Notes: a model not told the origin generated them from the letters alone. A stretch of DNA of 64,000 bases from Longitalea luteola (GCF_017356035.1 NZ_JAFIQX010000001.1:558001-622000), one strand, 5' to 3'; shown: positions 43,735 to 54,197, counted from the first letter of the stretch. Numbers and translations: made by a program.

Positions 43735-46260
43735 ATGGCAAAAAGCAAAGACAATAGTTTTTTACAGCAACACAACGATTCCGGGGTAACCGGCCAGTAT
43801 AAGAACTGGTTCCTGGATTATGCTTCGTATGTGATCCTTGAAAGAGCCGTGCCGGCTGTTGAAGACGGATTGAAACCCGTGCAACGCCGGATCCTCTACG
43901 CTATGAAAGAAATGGATGATGGCCGTTTCAACAAAGTGGCCAACATCATTGGGCAGAGTATGCAATACCACCCGCATGGCGACGCCAGTATCGGCGATGC
44001 ACTGGTGAACATGGGGCAAAAAGACCTGCTGATTGAAACCCAGGGTAACTGGGGCGACGTGCGTACGGGCGACGAAGCAGCTGCCCCGCGTTACATCGAA
44101 GCCCGCCTCAGCCGCTTTGCGTTGGAAGTTGCCTTTAATGCCAAAACCACCGACTGGGCGGTAAGCTACGACGGTCGTAAGAACGAACCGGTAACACTGC
44201 CCATGAAATTTCCCTTACTGCTGGCGCATGGCGCCGAAGGCATCGCAGTGGGTTTGGCTACCAAAATATTGCCACACAACTTTTGTGAACTGATAGAAGC
44301 CGCCATCAAATACCTGCGGGGAAAGAAATTCGAGTTGTATCCCGATTTTCAAACAGCAGGTATGATCGACGTTACCAACTACAATGAAGGTAAACGCGGC
44401 GGTAAAGTGCGGGTGCGGGCCCATATTGAAGAAGTTGATAAGAAAACGCTGGCCATTCGCGACGTTCCATACGGGGTTACCACCACCCAGTTGATGGATT
44501 CCATCGTTAAGGCCAATGAGCAGGGCAAGATCAAGATCAAAAAGGTAACCGATAACACCGCCGCCGAGGTGGAGGTGCTGATCGATCTGGCGCCCGGTAT
44601 CTCACCCGATATTACCATCGATGCGCTGTATGCGTTCACCGATTGTGAAGTAAGCATTTCGCCGAACGCCTGTGTGATCGTTGACCAAAAGCCAACCTTC
44701 ATCAGTGTACATGAACTGCTGCGCATTTCAACCGAAAAGACCAAGGACCTGCTGAAACGCGAGCTGGAGATCAAACTGGCCGAACTGCAGGAAAAATGGC
44801 ATTACACCTCACTGGAAAAAATATTCTTCGAAGAGAAGATCTATAAGGAGCTGGAAAAGCGCTATTCAACCTGGGAAAAGGTATTGGATGGTATTACCGA
44901 AGCCTTCAAACCGTATCGCAAACAGCTTCGCCGTGATATTACCCGCGAAGATATCGTAAAGCTTACGGAAAAGCCGGTACGCCGCATTTACAAGCTCGAT
45001 ATAGAGGAACTGAACGAGCAGATCAAAGGACTTGATAAAGACATTAAGCAGGTAAAACACGACCTGAACAACCTGGTTGATTTTGCCGTAGCTTATTACG
45101 AAGGCTTATTGCAAAAGTATGGCAAAGGCCGCGAGCGCAAAACAGAGATCAAACTGTTTGAAGCCATTCAGGCCAAGCAGGTAGCCATCGCCAATACCAA
45201 ACTGTATGTGAACAGGGCCGATGGTTTCGTAGGAAGCGGTTTAAAGAAGGATGAGTTTGTGGTGGATTGTTCTTCACTCGATGATATCATTGCTTTTACG
45301 AAGTCGGGTAAGATGAAGATCGTGAAGGTGTCTGAAAAAGCCTTTATCGGCAAGGATATCATTCACGTTGCTGTTTTTCAGAAGAACGATGAGCGTACTA
45401 CATACAATATGATGTATGTAGATTCCAAGACCGGCATCACTTACGCCAAACGCTTTAATGTAACCGGTATTACCCGCGATAAAGAATACGACCTTACCAA
45501 TAAAGGATCTGAAAAGTCTAAAGTACATTACTTCAGTGCCAACCCCAATGGCGAAGCGGAAGTAGTAAGAGTGACATTGGATCCTAACAGTACAGCCCGG
45601 AAGAAAGAGTTTGATTTCTATTTCGAAGAACTGGAGATCAAGAGCCGCCAAAGCCTGGGTAACCAGGTAACCAAGTTCAGGGTTAAATCGGTTAAATTCA
45701 AAGAAGCCGGTAAGTCAACGCTCGGCGGTAAAAAGTTGTGGTTCGACGATCAGTTCGGCCGTTTGAATACAGAATCGAAAGGGGAGTACCTGGGCAGCTT
45801 CCAGCCGGAAGATAAGATCCTGGTGGTGTACAGCGACGGTAACTACGAGATCACCGACCAGGAACTGACCCAGAAATTCGATATCGAGAAAGTGATCGAG
45901 ATCGAAAAATTCGATCCTGAAAAGGTCCTGACCGCCATTTACCTGGATAATGACAAACAACAGTTCAACGTAAAACGGTTCAAGATCGAGACCACTACCT
46001 TGCGCAACAAGTTTATGCTTATTAAGGAAGGTGATGGCAATTACCTGGAAGCCGTGACCACACATCCCGAGCCTATCGTTCAAATAAAAACGGGCAGGGG
46101 GGCGCAGGTTCGCACCCAGAAGATCAAGATCGCCGATATGGTAGAGGTAATGGGCTGGAAGGCGGTAGGTACCAAACTGGCCGATTTCAGCAAGAGCACC
46201 GAATTTGAATGGGTCATGAAAGAGCAGAAAGAAGATCCGGAGCAACCGGAATTGTTCTGA
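43735..46260 (+). CDS. parC: DNA topoisomerase IV subunit A
   Basis: Breakage-reunion subunit, 841 residues. The winged-helix region has ERAVPAVEDGLKPVQRRIL and QYHPHGDASIGDALVNMGQ. The catalytic tyrosine is Y120 in AAPRYIEARLS. A coiled-coil tower (about 340-480) and a C-terminal beta-pinwheel follow. The pinwheel lacks a GyrA box (QxxGGKG-type), in keeping with ParC rather than GyrA. A hairpin and a terminator follow. Confidence 0.92.
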   Translation: MAKSKDNSFLQQHNDSGVTGQYKNWFLDYASYVILERAVPAVEDGLKPVQRRILYAMKEMDDGRFNKVANIIGQSMQYHPHGDASIGDALVNMGQKDLLIETQGNWGDVRTGDEAAAPRYIEARLSRFALEVAFNAKTTDWAVSYDGRKNEPVTLPMKFPLLLAHGAEGIAVGLATKILPHNFCELIEAAIKYLRGKKFELYPDFQTAGMIDVTNYNEGKRGGKVRVRAHIEEVDKKTLAIRDVPYGVTTTQLMDSIVKANEQGKIKIKKVTDNTAAEVEVLIDLAPGISPDITIDALYAFTDCEVSISPNACVIVDQKPTFISVHELLRISTEKTKDLLKRELEIKLAELQEKWHYTSLEKIFFEEKIYKELEKRYSTWEKVLDGITEAFKPYRKQLRRDITREDIVKLTEKPVRRIYKLDIEELNEQIKGLDKDIKQVKHDLNNLVDFAVAYYEGLLQKYGKGRERKTEIKLFEAIQAKQVAIANTKLYVNRADGFVGSGLKKDEFVVDCSSLDDIIAFTKSGKMKIVKVSEKAFIGKDIIHVAVFQKNDERTTYNMMYVDSKTGITYAKRFNVTGITRDKEYDLTNKGSEKSKVHYFSANPNGEAEVVRVTLDPNSTARKKEFDFYFEELEIKSRQSLGNQVTKFRVKSVKFKEAGKSTLGGKKLWFDDQFGRLNTESKGEYLGSFQPEDKILVVYSDGNYEITDQELTQKFDIEKVIEIEKFDPEKVLTAIYLDNDKQQFNVKRFKIETTTLRNKFMLIKEGDGNYLEAVTTHPEPIVQIKTGRGAQVRTQKIKIADMVEVMGWKAVGTKLADFSKSTEFEWVMKEQKEDPEQPELF

Positions 46261-46268
46261 TAAGATCT

Positions 46269-46301
46269 AAGTGTGCCGCACCTCCCGGGTGTGGCACACT
46301 T
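46269..46301. repeat. Inverted repeat after parC with GTGTGCC core
   Basis: AAGTGTGCC and GGCACACTT (9 bp) with further inner pairing. It shares its core with the inverted repeat at 13716-13763. A proper terminator lies just downstream, so this element is something extra. Confidence 0.7.
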
Positions 46302-46309
46302 TTAAAAGC

Positions 46310-46341
46310 AAAAGCCCCGACGGTTACCATCGGGGCTTTTG
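46310..46341. terminator. Bidirectional terminator after parC
   Basis: AAAAGCCCCGA and TCGGGGCTTTT pair around a nine-base loop. It serves both parC and the convergent 46391 gene. Confidence 0.85.
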
Positions 46342-46390
46342 TATTCAATTCTCGCATCAGCTGATTATCACATTAGCTAATTGTGTATTC

Positions 46391-47374
46391 CTAGTGTCGC
46401 GATATTCGTTTTTTGATGCGTACCGTGGCATTCTGCGTGTAAGTACTTGAAAGGAACACTTCGAACCGGGAAATACCATCGGTAACCACCATTAATGCAG
46501 TATTGGGTGGAATGCGGCCCAGGTTCTCGGCAAACAGGCTCACTTCATTTACATCCTTGCTATTGTCGAGCGTAAGGTAAATATTCGTGGCCCGGGCGGT
46601 GAGCTCCTGGTGAGTTATAACCGGCTTGCCATTCAGGAAAACGGTAACGGTATCGCCATCAATTTCACCATTGTCATACAGGCTTACGCGAATGGAATCA
46701 CTGGCTATTTCGAGGTCTTTTATATAAACGATCTGTCTGCGGGTGAACTGCGCTAACAGGTTGCGCTCGTTGTATTCAAGGGCGCTGTCGGTGATCTTAG
46801 CCGGCGCAATGGTCGTTGCGGTAGGACTGCCGTTCACCGTGGGGGTACTGGCCTTTACAACCACATCTTCGCGCTGCGGCATCCAGAAGCGTTTGCCAAC
46901 AATGGTGCTGCCCAGCAGACTGTCAAGGTTTTTGGTGGCTACATCGAGGTTAAAGCTCACCCGCATTTCAGGGCAGGTGTACTTGTATCTGTCAATAGTA
47001 ACAAACGACCCGTTCATGGAGCTTTTGACCTTACTTACCCGCAACGTGCCTTCAAAATCCATCAAACATTCCGCTCCGTTTACGGTAGATTTGCTGCCAT
47101 AGAAGATCATGGGCAAATTCTTGATCTTTACAGCCCGGGTTTCCTTGTTGTATGTGCCGCGAACAAAAAAGCTTTGGTATGTATCTTTGAAATAGTAGCC
47201 AAAAACACCTTCTACTTGATTGCCTTTTTGTTTTAAGACCAGTTCGGTGAGATAGTTATTGTACACGCCCTGCACCACTACGTCTGCCTTACCAAACCAG
47301 GAACCCGATATGGATTGGGAAAATGCAAACCTTCCGATAACTAATAATGAGAGAACTAAAATAAAACGTAGCAT
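46391..47374 (-). CDS. Exported protein of unknown function
   Basis: 327 residues with a signal peptide (MLRFILVLSLLVIGRFAFS). The first part looks like a small beta-barrel (SISGSWFGKADVVVQGVYN, MNGSFVTIDRYKYTCPEM). The C-terminal ~110 residues form a beta-sandwich-like domain (SIRVSLYDNGEIDGDTVTVF, NGKPVITHQELTAR, DVNEVSLFAENLGRIPP) seen in several hypothetical proteins of the phylum. I do not recognise an enzyme. It stands alone on the minus strand. Confidence 0.65.
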   Translation of the reverse strand: MLRFILVLSLLVIGRFAFSQSISGSWFGKADVVVQGVYNNYLTELVLKQKGNQVEGVFGYYFKDTYQSFFVRGTYNKETRAVKIKNLPMIFYGSKSTVNGAECLMDFEGTLRVSKVKSSMNGSFVTIDRYKYTCPEMRVSFNLDVATKNLDSLLGSTIVGKRFWMPQREDVVVKASTPTVNGSPTATTIAPAKITDSALEYNERNLLAQFTRRQIVYIKDLEIASDSIRVSLYDNGEIDGDTVTVFLNGKPVITHQELTARATNIYLTLDNSKDVNEVSLFAENLGRIPPNTALMVVTDGISRFEVFLSSTYTQNATVRIKKRISRH

Positions 47375-47670
47375 ATGTTAATTTAAGTAGAAAAATCAAG
47401 CCAAGCAATAAATAGCAAATTTCCTAATACATACGATCCGTTAAGTTAACCAGTAGGGAGTACTTAACGATTTTCTTAACGGCCTATGGCTTGTTTCCGG
47501 GTGGGTGTTTTTCAAGGGATGGAGGTACGGCAGGCACAAAAATATATCGCAGTTTCCATATCTCAGAGTAATTGGCAGACTCTGTGGAAAATAAATTTCT
47601 TTAATAGGTAAGGCGAATGGTAAAAGGGTAAAAATCAAGGCGTAGGGCTTACTTTTACACGGTCAAGTAA

Positions 47671-47702
47671 TTTGATGATGTGATAATTCGATAATTTGAT
47701 AA
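47671..47702. repeat. TNNGATAA octamer array (4 units), inverted relative to the next array
   Basis: Units tttgatga, tgtgataa, ttcgataa, tttgataa. They are the reverse complement of the CATTATCA-type units at 47766-47876, so both arrays can pair. The remainder of the 47375-47765 gap shows no gene. Confidence 0.75.
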
Positions 47703-47765
47703 TGCCCTAATTCGGGGAAGTCCTTTTTAATCCGAAATTCAAGCGAAGCTTTCCCTGCCTGTATT

Positions 47766-47876
47766 CATTATCACATTATCACATTATCACATTATCACAT
47801 TATCACATTATCACATTATCACATTATCACATTATCACATTATCACATTATCACATTATCTCATTATCACATTATT
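47766..47876. repeat. Octamer array, CATTATCA type (14 units)
   Basis: Fourteen units of 8 bp, nearly identical (one CATTATCT; the last unit ends CATTATT). On the minus strand the units read TGATAATG and begin exactly at the smpB stop codon (47872-47874), so the array forms the start of smpB's 3' untranslated region. Confidence 0.92.
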
Positions 47877-48309
47877 TCAGGTATCGTTTCATTTCCCGTT
47901 CCGTATCCCGTTGTTTGATCGTTTCGCGTTTGTCGTATTGCTTTTTACCCTTTCCGAGGCCGATCTCCATTTTTACAAGTCCTTTGCTGCTGAAGAAGAT
48001 GCGCAGTGGAACGATAGAAAAGCCTTTTTCCCTGATCTTCGACTCCAGTTTTCGCAATTCTCTTTTTGTAAGCAGCAATTTTCTTTCCCGCACCGGGTCA
48101 TGGTTGTTTACCGTGCCGTGCGAGTATTCGGCAATATGCAGGCTTTTGATCCACAACTCGCCTTTATGAAAATAGCAGTAGCTGTCGTTAAAGCTGGCGC
48201 GTCCGTCGCGCAGTGATTTCACTTCCGTTCCAAGCAATACCATGCCCGCATCGTATTTATCTTCGATGAAATAATCGTGGTAAGCCGAGCGGTTCCTGAT
48301 CTCCGACAT
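47872..48309 (-). CDS. smpB: SsrA-binding protein SmpB
   Basis: tmRNA partner in ribosome rescue, 145 residues. All family marks are present: NRSAYHDYFIEDKYDAGMVL, GTEVKSLRDGRASFNDSYC and HDPVRERKLLLTKRELRKL, with the basic tail GKGKKQYDKRETIKQRDTER that inserts in the mRNA channel. The length is usual. The gene stands alone; its 3' end abuts an octamer array. Confidence 0.97.
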   Translation of the reverse strand: MSEIRNRSAYHDYFIEDKYDAGMVLLGTEVKSLRDGRASFNDSYCYFHKGELWIKSLHIAEYSHGTVNNHDPVRERKLLLTKRELRKLESKIREKGFSIVPLRIFFSSKGLVKMEIGLGKGKKQYDKRETIKQRDTEREMKRYLK

Positions 48310-48386
48310 GAAGAAATTGCGGGATTTAGTGATTTTGAGATTTTGAGATCTGTCGGAAAGTTCAAATGTAAGAAAATCCCGAAAAA

Positions 48387-48436
48387 CTGCCTGCCGGTCT
48401 TGCTTCGCCGTAGCTTCGCGAAGGCACAGCAGGCAG
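48387..48436. repeat. Nested hairpin with CTGCCTGCCGG arms, REP-like
   Basis: CTGCCTGCCGG at 48387-48397 and GCAGGCAG at 48429-48436 are inverted, with an inner stem of GCTTCGC type. The outer arm shares CTGCCTGCCGG with the palindrome at 17530-17551, so it is a dispersed element. It lies between accD and smpB. Confidence 0.65.
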
Positions 48437-48470
48437 CTCTCAAGATCCCGAAATCAGAAATATTCGTTTA

Positions 48471-49382
48471 TTAGTTTTTAAACAAAGACAGCACAGTAGC
48501 TAATTTCTCTTTCAATTCCTTGCGCGGAACAATGAAATCCAGGAAGCCATGCTCCAGTAAGAATTCGCTTCGCTGAAAACCTTCCGGCAGGTCTTTTTTG
48601 ATGGTTTCCTTAATTACCCGCGGACCGGCAAAGCCGATGAGGGCGCCTGGTTCGGCAATATTCAGATCACCGAGCATCCCAAACGATGCCGAAATACCAC
48701 CAAATGAAGGATCGGTCTGTAAAGAGATATAAGGAATTTTTGCATCTGTTAACTGCGACAGTTTGCCCGATACCTTGGCCAGCTGCATCAGGGAGAATGC
48801 GCTCTCCATCATGCGCGCGCCTCCTGATTTACAAATGATCATCAGGGGTATGTTTTCCTCGAGGCAAACATCAATGGCGCGGGCGATGCGTTCGCCCATT
48901 ACACTGCCGAGTGACCCGCCGATGAATTCAAAGTCCATACAACCCATCATCAGGTGCAGGCCTTTGACAGTGCCTTTGCCAATCCGAATGGAATCGGTGA
49001 TATCGGTTTTCGACCAGATCTCCTCAAGCCTTTTTCCATACGACTTCAGGTCGGTAAAGTGCAGGAAATCTTTCGATCGTATGTTCTCGAACAGTACGTC
49101 GTACTTATTGTCGTCGAAAATGATTTCAAAATATTCGGCGCTGCCGATGCGGTGGTGGTGATTGCATTTGGGGCAAACAAATAAGTTCTCCCGAAGTTCG
49201 GTCATAGTACATATATAACCGCATTCAGGGCATTTGCTCCATAAACCTTCCGGTGTTTCTTTTTTTTCAGCAGTACTGGTAAGGATGCCTTTCTTAATGC
49301 GTTTGAACCAGCTTCTTTTGGCCTCTTCACCCTGACCATCTTCACCTGCTAAGTTGGCTTCAAAATCCTCTTCCTGTTTCAT
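48471..49382 (-). CDS. accD: Acetyl-CoA carboxylase carboxyltransferase subunit beta
   Basis: Zinc-binding beta subunit of the carboxyltransferase that makes malonyl-CoA for fatty-acid synthesis, 303 residues. The N-terminal zinc ribbon has C51-P-E-C54 and C70-P-K-C73. The crotonase-type core includes GSVMGERIARAIDVCLEENI, ICKSGGARMMES and GFAGPRVIKETI. Length and order are typical. It lies upstream of smpB on the same strand, 160 bp apart. Confidence 0.96.
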   Translation of the reverse strand: MKQEEDFEANLAGEDGQGEEAKRSWFKRIKKGILTSTAEKKETPEGLWSKCPECGYICTMTELRENLFVCPKCNHHHRIGSAEYFEIIFDDNKYDVLFENIRSKDFLHFTDLKSYGKRLEEIWSKTDITDSIRIGKGTVKGLHLMMGCMDFEFIGGSLGSVMGERIARAIDVCLEENIPLMIICKSGGARMMESAFSLMQLAKVSGKLSQLTDAKIPYISLQTDPSFGGISASFGMLGDLNIAEPGALIGFAGPRVIKETIKKDLPEGFQRSEFLLEHGFLDFIVPRKELKEKLATVLSLFKN

Positions 49383-49561
49383 TAACTAGATTTAAAGGGG
49401 CTAAGATAGGGATTTTAACAAAATGAGTCCCGAAACTCAAGCTTTTACATCACCAGAACGTACAAAGCACATAAGTAGTATATACGATAAAAAATCATTT
49501 CTTCCGTTATTTAAGGGCTGTTAAACTTTGCCGCCTTTTACAGGAAAATTTTAACAGGATG

Positions 49562-49591
49562 TTGATTTTTAACCTTGCTGCGTTAAATTTG
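49562..49591 (+). promoter_or_regulatory. Candidate promoter of the sdh operon
   Basis: TTG at 49562-49564, 19 bp, then TAAATTTG at 49584-49591, fitting the Bacteroidota consensus. It would give a 5' leader of about 250 nt before sdhC. Confidence 0.45.
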
Positions 49592-49848
49592 CGGCAAATT
49601 TGATGGCTGTATTCAGCGAAGAATTTTAAAAAGCTCTTTGTTCTTTAACCTATCTTATTCAATACAGGTGCCTATTTATCGTCCTTGGTGGAATAAATAA
49701 TTACCTGTGCCCTTAACATTTTTTAAGATGAATCGTCCATGGCAAATTTCATTATAGATAAAGGGCAATGAAATTTTTGCCGGGCGCGATCACTGTTTGC
49801 TGGCAGGCTTACAGTGTGGCCTTAAAATCGCATTTAATTCATTTTCGC

Positions 49849-50559
49849 ATGAAATGGTCTGAGTTCTTCACGTCTTCGGTAGGTAAAAAGTTAGTAATGG
49901 CATTTACCGGATTGTTCCTGATCTCCTTTCTGATCGTACACGTTGGGATCAACGCCTGTGTTTTTGCAGACATTTATGATGATACCGACAACGGTGAAAT
50001 GTTCAACAAAGCCGCTCATTTTATGGGTGCATCCTATGTGATCCGTTTAATGGAGATCGGTCTCTTCATTGGAATTCTCGCTCACATCGTACAGGGTTAT
50101 ATGCTCGAAGCACAAAACAGGGCCCGCCGCAAACAGGGCTACGCCGTAAGCATGGGCAGCAAAGGAAGCGCCTGGTACAAAAAATCAATGGGCTTACTGG
50201 GTACGTTGATCTTACTCTTCCTCATCGTTCATATCTCTCACTTCTGGGTTCCTTCCCGTATAACATACGAAACAACATTGAATCAAGTATCTTATAATGG
50301 CCGTGAGATGCACGACGTGTTCAGCAAGATGGTAGATGTGTTTCATAACCCTATTGTGGTGGTTTTATACCTGCTGGGTTGTTTTTCCCTGGCATGGCAC
50401 CTGCTGCATGGTTTCCAGAGCTCTTTCAGAAGCGTGGGTGTGCACAATAAAAAATGGATGGCGCTGATAAAAAGTGTGGGCGTGGGTTTTTCAATCATCG
50501 TTCCCACCATCTTTGCATTGATGCCTATTAGCTTTTATTTTGACTGGGTGACCAAATAA
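49849..50559 (+). CDS. sdhC: Succinate dehydrogenase cytochrome b subunit
   Basis: Membrane anchor of respiratory complex II, 236 residues from the ATG at 49849 ([19 protein letters not shown]); an upstream in-frame ATG at 49768 adds an unlikely leader. Five membrane helices contain the haem-ligand histidines ([36 protein letters not shown]). This is the two-haem b558 type used with menaquinone in Bacteroidota. It is followed by sdhA and sdhB in one operon. Confidence 0.92.
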   Translation: MKWSEFFTSSVGKKLVMAFTGLFLISFLIVHVGINACVFADIYDDTDNGEMFNKAAHFMGASYVIRLMEIGLFIGILAHIVQGYMLEAQNRARRKQGYAVSMGSKGSAWYKKSMGLLGTLILLFLIVHISHFWVPSRITYETTLNQVSYNGREMHDVFSKMVDVFHNPIVVVLYLLGCFSLAWHLLHGFQSSFRSVGVHNKKWMALIKSVGVGFSIIVPTIFALMPISFYFDWVTK

Positions 50560-50642
50560 CATCAACAACACCGCCTGCACACACGGGCGGAACTGGCATT
50601 TTCCACATTCACGACATTAAAAAAATAAGAAACTTTCGAGAT

Positions 50643-52634
50643 ATGCTTAATTCAAAAATTCCCGCCGGGCAGTTAGAGCATAAGTGGACAGAGTATAAGG
50701 GACATTGCAAACTGGTAAACCCCGCCAATAAACGCAAGCTGGAAGTGATCATCATTGGAACCGGGCTGGCCGGCGCTTCTGCTGCCGCTTCATTAGGCGA
50801 ACTGGGATATAAAGTAAAAGCATTTTGTTTTCAGGACTCACCCCGCCGTGCACACTCCATCGCTGCACAGGGTGGTATTAACGCTGCAAAGAACTATCAA
50901 AACGACGGTGACTCCGTTTTCCGTTTGTTCTACGATACGATCAAAGGTGGTGACTATCGCGCCCGTGAGGCCAATGTACACCGCCTGGCCGAAGTGAGCG
51001 CCAATATCATTGACCAGTGTGTGGCGCAGGGCGTGCCTTTCGCCCGTGAATATGGTGGCCTGCTCAGCAACCGTTCATTCGGTGGAACACAGGTACAACG
51101 TACATTCTATGCGGCCGGCCAAACAGGCCAGCAGTTACTGATTGGTGCATACCAGGCCCTCGAACGCCAGGTTGCCCTCGGTAACGTAGCCATGTATACC
51201 CGCCATGAGATGCTCGAGATCGTAAAGATCAAAGATGAAAAGACCGGCGAAGAAAAATGCCGCGGTGTCATCGTGCGTAACCTCATTACCGGTGAACTGG
51301 AAAGACATTTCGGCCATGCCGTATTGTTATGTTCCGGCGGTTATGGCAACGTCTTCTATTTAAGTACCAATGCCATGGGTAGCAATGTAACTGCTGCCTG
51401 GAAAGCACACCGCAAAGGCGCTTATTTCGGAAACCCGTGCTTTACGCAGATCCACCCCACCTGTATTCCCGTGAGCGGTGATCACCAGTCGAAACTGACC
51501 CTGATGTCGGAGTCGCTGCGTAACGACGGCCGCATCTGGGTACCCAAAAAGAAGGGCGATAACCGCAAACCCAGCGAAATTCCTGAAGAAGAAAGAGATT
51601 ATTACCTCGAAAGAAGATACCCCGCATTCGGTAACCTGGTACCACGCGACGTGGCCAGCCGCGCTGCCAAAGAGCGTTGCGATGCCGGTTATGGCGTAGG
51701 TTCATCCAAACAGGCGGTGTACCTCGACTATGCTGCCGCCATCGAACGTTATGGCAAAATAGAATGCGGCAAGCTGGGCATTACCAACCCTTCCAAAGAA
51801 GTGATCCGCCAGCATGGCGTAGATGTAGTAAAAGAGAAATACGGTAACCTGTTCGATATGTACGAAAAGATTACCGGTGAGAACCCTTATGAAGTGCCCA
51901 TGCGTATTTACCCCGCCGTGCACTATACCATGGGTGGTTTGTGGGTCGACTATGAACTGATGACCACGGTGCCCGGTTTGTATGCACTGGGTGAGGCCAA
52001 CTTCAGCGACCACGGCGCTAACCGCCTCGGAGCTTCAGCCCTCATGCAGGGTTTGGCCGATGGATACTTTGTAATTCCTTACACCATTGGTAACTACCTG
52101 GCCGATGAAATCCGCACCTCGGCGATCTCTACCGATCATCCTGCCTTCGTACAGGCCGAGAAAGATGTACGCGACCGTATTGAAAAGCTGATGAGCATTA
52201 AAGGAACGCAATCAGTGGAAAGCTTCCATAAACGCCTGGGCAAGATCATGTGGGATAAATGCGGAATGGCCCGTAACGAGCAGGGTTTGCAGGAAGCCAT
52301 CAAAGAAATACAACAACTGAAAAAAGAGTTCTGGAGCGATCTGCGCATTCCCGGCGGCATCAATGAAATGAACCCTGAGCTTGACAAAGCCAACCGGGTA
52401 GCTGATTTCATTGAGCTGGGCGAACTGATGTGTAAAGATGCCCTGAACCGTAATGAAAGCTGCGGCGGTCACTTCCGCGAAGAATCGCAAACCGAAGAAG
52501 GGGAAGCAGATCGTAAAGATGCCTTATACAGTTATGTAGCTGCCTGGGAGTTCAAAGGCGAAAGCGAATGGCAGTTACACAAGGAAGAGTTGATCTTTGA
52601 AGTAGCAAAACCAACTCAGCGCAGCTATAAATAA
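50643..52634 (+). CDS. sdhA: Succinate dehydrogenase/fumarate reductase flavoprotein subunit
   Basis: Catalytic subunit of complex II, 663 residues. It shows the FAD dinucleotide fold [21 protein letters not shown]71 in [13 protein letters not shown] (covalent FAD site) and [15 protein letters not shown]. Substrate-site residues lie in [13 protein letters not shown], with [20 protein letters not shown] at the capping junction. The length is normal for the Bacteroidota type. It lies 83 bp after sdhC and 31 bp before sdhB. Confidence 0.96.
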   Translation: MLNSKIPAGQLEHKWTEYKGHCKLVNPANKRKLEVIIIGTGLAGASAAASLGELGYKVKAFCFQDSPRRAHSIAAQGGINAAKNYQNDGDSVFRLFYDTIKGGDYRAREANVHRLAEVSANIIDQCVAQGVPFAREYGGLLSNRSFGGTQVQRTFYAAGQTGQQLLIGAYQALERQVALGNVAMYTRHEMLEIVKIKDEKTGEEKCRGVIVRNLITGELERHFGHAVLLCSGGYGNVFYLSTNAMGSNVTAAWKAHRKGAYFGNPCFTQIHPTCIPVSGDHQSKLTLMSESLRNDGRIWVPKKKGDNRKPSEIPEEERDYYLERRYPAFGNLVPRDVASRAAKERCDAGYGVGSSKQAVYLDYAAAIERYGKIECGKLGITNPSKEVIRQHGVDVVKEKYGNLFDMYEKITGENPYEVPMRIYPAVHYTMGGLWVDYELMTTVPGLYALGEANFSDHGANRLGASALMQGLADGYFVIPYTIGNYLADEIRTSAISTDHPAFVQAEKDVRDRIEKLMSIKGTQSVESFHKRLGKIMWDKCGMARNEQGLQEAIKEIQQLKKEFWSDLRIPGGINEMNPELDKANRVADFIELGELMCKDALNRNESCGGHFREESQTEEGEADRKDALYSYVAAWEFKGESEWQLHKEELIFEVAKPTQRSYK

Positions 52635-52665
52635 ATTCACAAATTTTCAAATTAACACGATTATA

Positions 52666-53430
52666 ATGGAGCATTATACAATGAATCTTACGCTGAAAGT
52701 CTGGAGACAAAAGAACAGCAACGATAAGGGCCGGTTTGAGACTTATCAGGTAAGTGATATCTCCTCTGAAATGTCATTTTTGGAAATGTTTGATGTGTTG
52801 AATGAGCGACTGATCAAAGAAGGAAAAGACCCAATTGCATTTGACCACGATTGCCGCGAAGGTATTTGCGGTATGTGCTCCATGTATATTAATGGCCGTC
52901 CTCATGGTCCCTGGCATGCCAATACAACCTGCCAGTTGCACATGCGTGCTTACAAAGATGGCGATACCATCGTAGTGGAGCCCTGGCGCGCCAATTCTTT
53001 CCCCGTCTTAAAAGACCTGGTAGTTGACCGTACAGCATTCGATCGCATAATACAGGCTGGTGGATATATCTCAGCAAATACCGGGAATGCCGTTGACGCC
53101 AACGCCATGCCCATCGAAAAAGATAAGGCCGACGCCGCTTTCGCTGCTGCTGCCTGTATAGGCTGCGGCGCCTGCGTGGCGGCCTGTAAGAACAGCTCGG
53201 CCATGTTGTTCCTGTCGGCCAAGGTATCGCACCTGGCATTACTGCCACAGGGCGAACCGGAGCGCAAGAGCCGTGTGCTGAACATGGTTCAGCAAATGGA
53301 TAAGGAAGGATTTGGTTCCTGCACCTTTACAGAAGCCTGTGAAGCCGTTTGTCCGAAAGAGATCTCTGTAACGAATATTTCGCGCCTCAACAAGGAATAT
53401 CTTGCTGCCGGCATGACCGTCGACAAGTAG
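52666..53430 (+). CDS. sdhB: Succinate dehydrogenase iron-sulfur subunit
   Basis: 254 residues carrying three clusters. The [2Fe-2S] ligands are C63, C68, C71 and C89 ([16 protein letters not shown]). The [4Fe-4S] and [3Fe-4S] ligands lie in [11 protein letters not shown] (C164, C167, C170, C174) and [12 protein letters not shown] (C219, C225, C229). It passes electrons from SdhA to the cytochrome b subunit. An ATG six codons in (MNLTLKVW) could be the true start. A hairpin terminator follows. Confidence 0.96.
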   Translation: MEHYTMNLTLKVWRQKNSNDKGRFETYQVSDISSEMSFLEMFDVLNERLIKEGKDPIAFDHDCREGICGMCSMYINGRPHGPWHANTTCQLHMRAYKDGDTIVVEPWRANSFPVLKDLVVDRTAFDRIIQAGGYISANTGNAVDANAMPIEKDKADAAFAAAACIGCGACVAACKNSSAMLFLSAKVSHLALLPQGEPERKSRVLNMVQQMDKEGFGSCTFTEACEAVCPKEISVTNISRLNKEYLAAGMTVDK

Positions 53431-53450
53431 TTTTTTAGTTGAATATACAT

Positions 53451-53514
53451 AAGGTTGACAAGTTGAAAGGTTAATAGGACTATTGACGCTTCAACTTATC
53501 AACCTTATTTTTTT
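53451..53514 (+). terminator. Terminator of the sdh operon
   Basis: AAGGTTGACAAGTTGAA at 53451-53467 pairs with TTCAACTTATCAACCTT at 53490-53506 (one mismatch), followed by ATTTTTTT. Confidence 0.7.
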
Positions 53515-53518
53515 GTCA

Positions 53519-53640
53519 TACCTTGTTATTTAGTTGATCGGTTACTCGTTAACTAGTCAACTTGTCAACTCTTCAGCTTATTTAACTACCTTGTTATTTA
53601 TTTGATCAGTTACTCGTTAACTAGTGAACTCGTCAACTTA
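53519..53640. repeat. 68-bp direct repeat (two copies) of GTTAACTAGT/GTCAACT type
   Basis: Copies begin at 53519 and 53587 with taccttgttattta, then TTACTCGTTAACTAGT in both, and differ at several bases. The inner 8-bp motifs GTCAACTT/GTCAACTC belong to the octamer family at 6293-6340. Confidence 0.7.
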
Positions 53641-53672
53641 TATAACTATATTCCTTAAATTAACCGCCAATT

Positions 53673-54155
53673 ATGGACTACACTGTACCATCCGGAACAC
53701 GTATCGGCCATGTACACCTGAAAGTGTCCGACCTGGACAAAGCGCTTGCGTTTTACCAGGGGTTGCTGGGTTTTGAGATCATGCAACGTTATGGCACGCA
53801 GGCCGTATTTATTTCAGCCGGTGGTTATCATCACCACATCGGGTTGAATACCTGGTACAGTAAGAATGCGCCTCCGGCGCCGCAACGCGCCTGCGGCTTG
53901 TTCCATACGGCTATATTATATCCCACACGGCGCGACCTGGCAGTAGTATTGAAACGCCTGATCGATGCCAATTATCCTTTAACCGGTACCGCCGATCACG
54001 GAGTATCGGAAGCCATTTATTTAAACGATCCCGACGGCAATGGTGTTGAGCTGTATTTCGACAGGCCCCGCGAGTTATGGCCTTTTGATGCCGAAGGTAA
54101 CCTGCAAATGGTGACCGAAGCCCTCAATACGAATGAGCTGTTAAGCCTCCTCTGA
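53673..54155 (+). CDS. VOC family protein (glyoxalase/catechol-dioxygenase-like)
   Basis: Cytoplasmic protein of 160 residues made of one VOC module: RIGHVHLKVSDLDKALAFYQ (His ligand in GHVHL), SAGGYHHHIGLNTW and NDPDGNGVELYFDRP (Glu ligand). It resembles the N-terminal half of CatE-type catechol-2,3-dioxygenases, shortened to one module. Substrate is unknown. The gene stands alone after the sdh terminator. Confidence 0.85.
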   Translation: MDYTVPSGTRIGHVHLKVSDLDKALAFYQGLLGFEIMQRYGTQAVFISAGGYHHHIGLNTWYSKNAPPAPQRACGLFHTAILYPTRRDLAVVLKRLIDANYPLTGTADHGVSEAIYLNDPDGNGVELYFDRPRELWPFDAEGNLQMVTEALNTNELLSLL

Positions 54156-54197
54156 ACATGGTACCTAATGTAAACCATCCTGTAATACTTTAACCTT

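Noticed and set aside
47766-47876. CRISPR-like direct repeats
   Set aside because: The units are 8 bp without spacers, and no cas genes are near.
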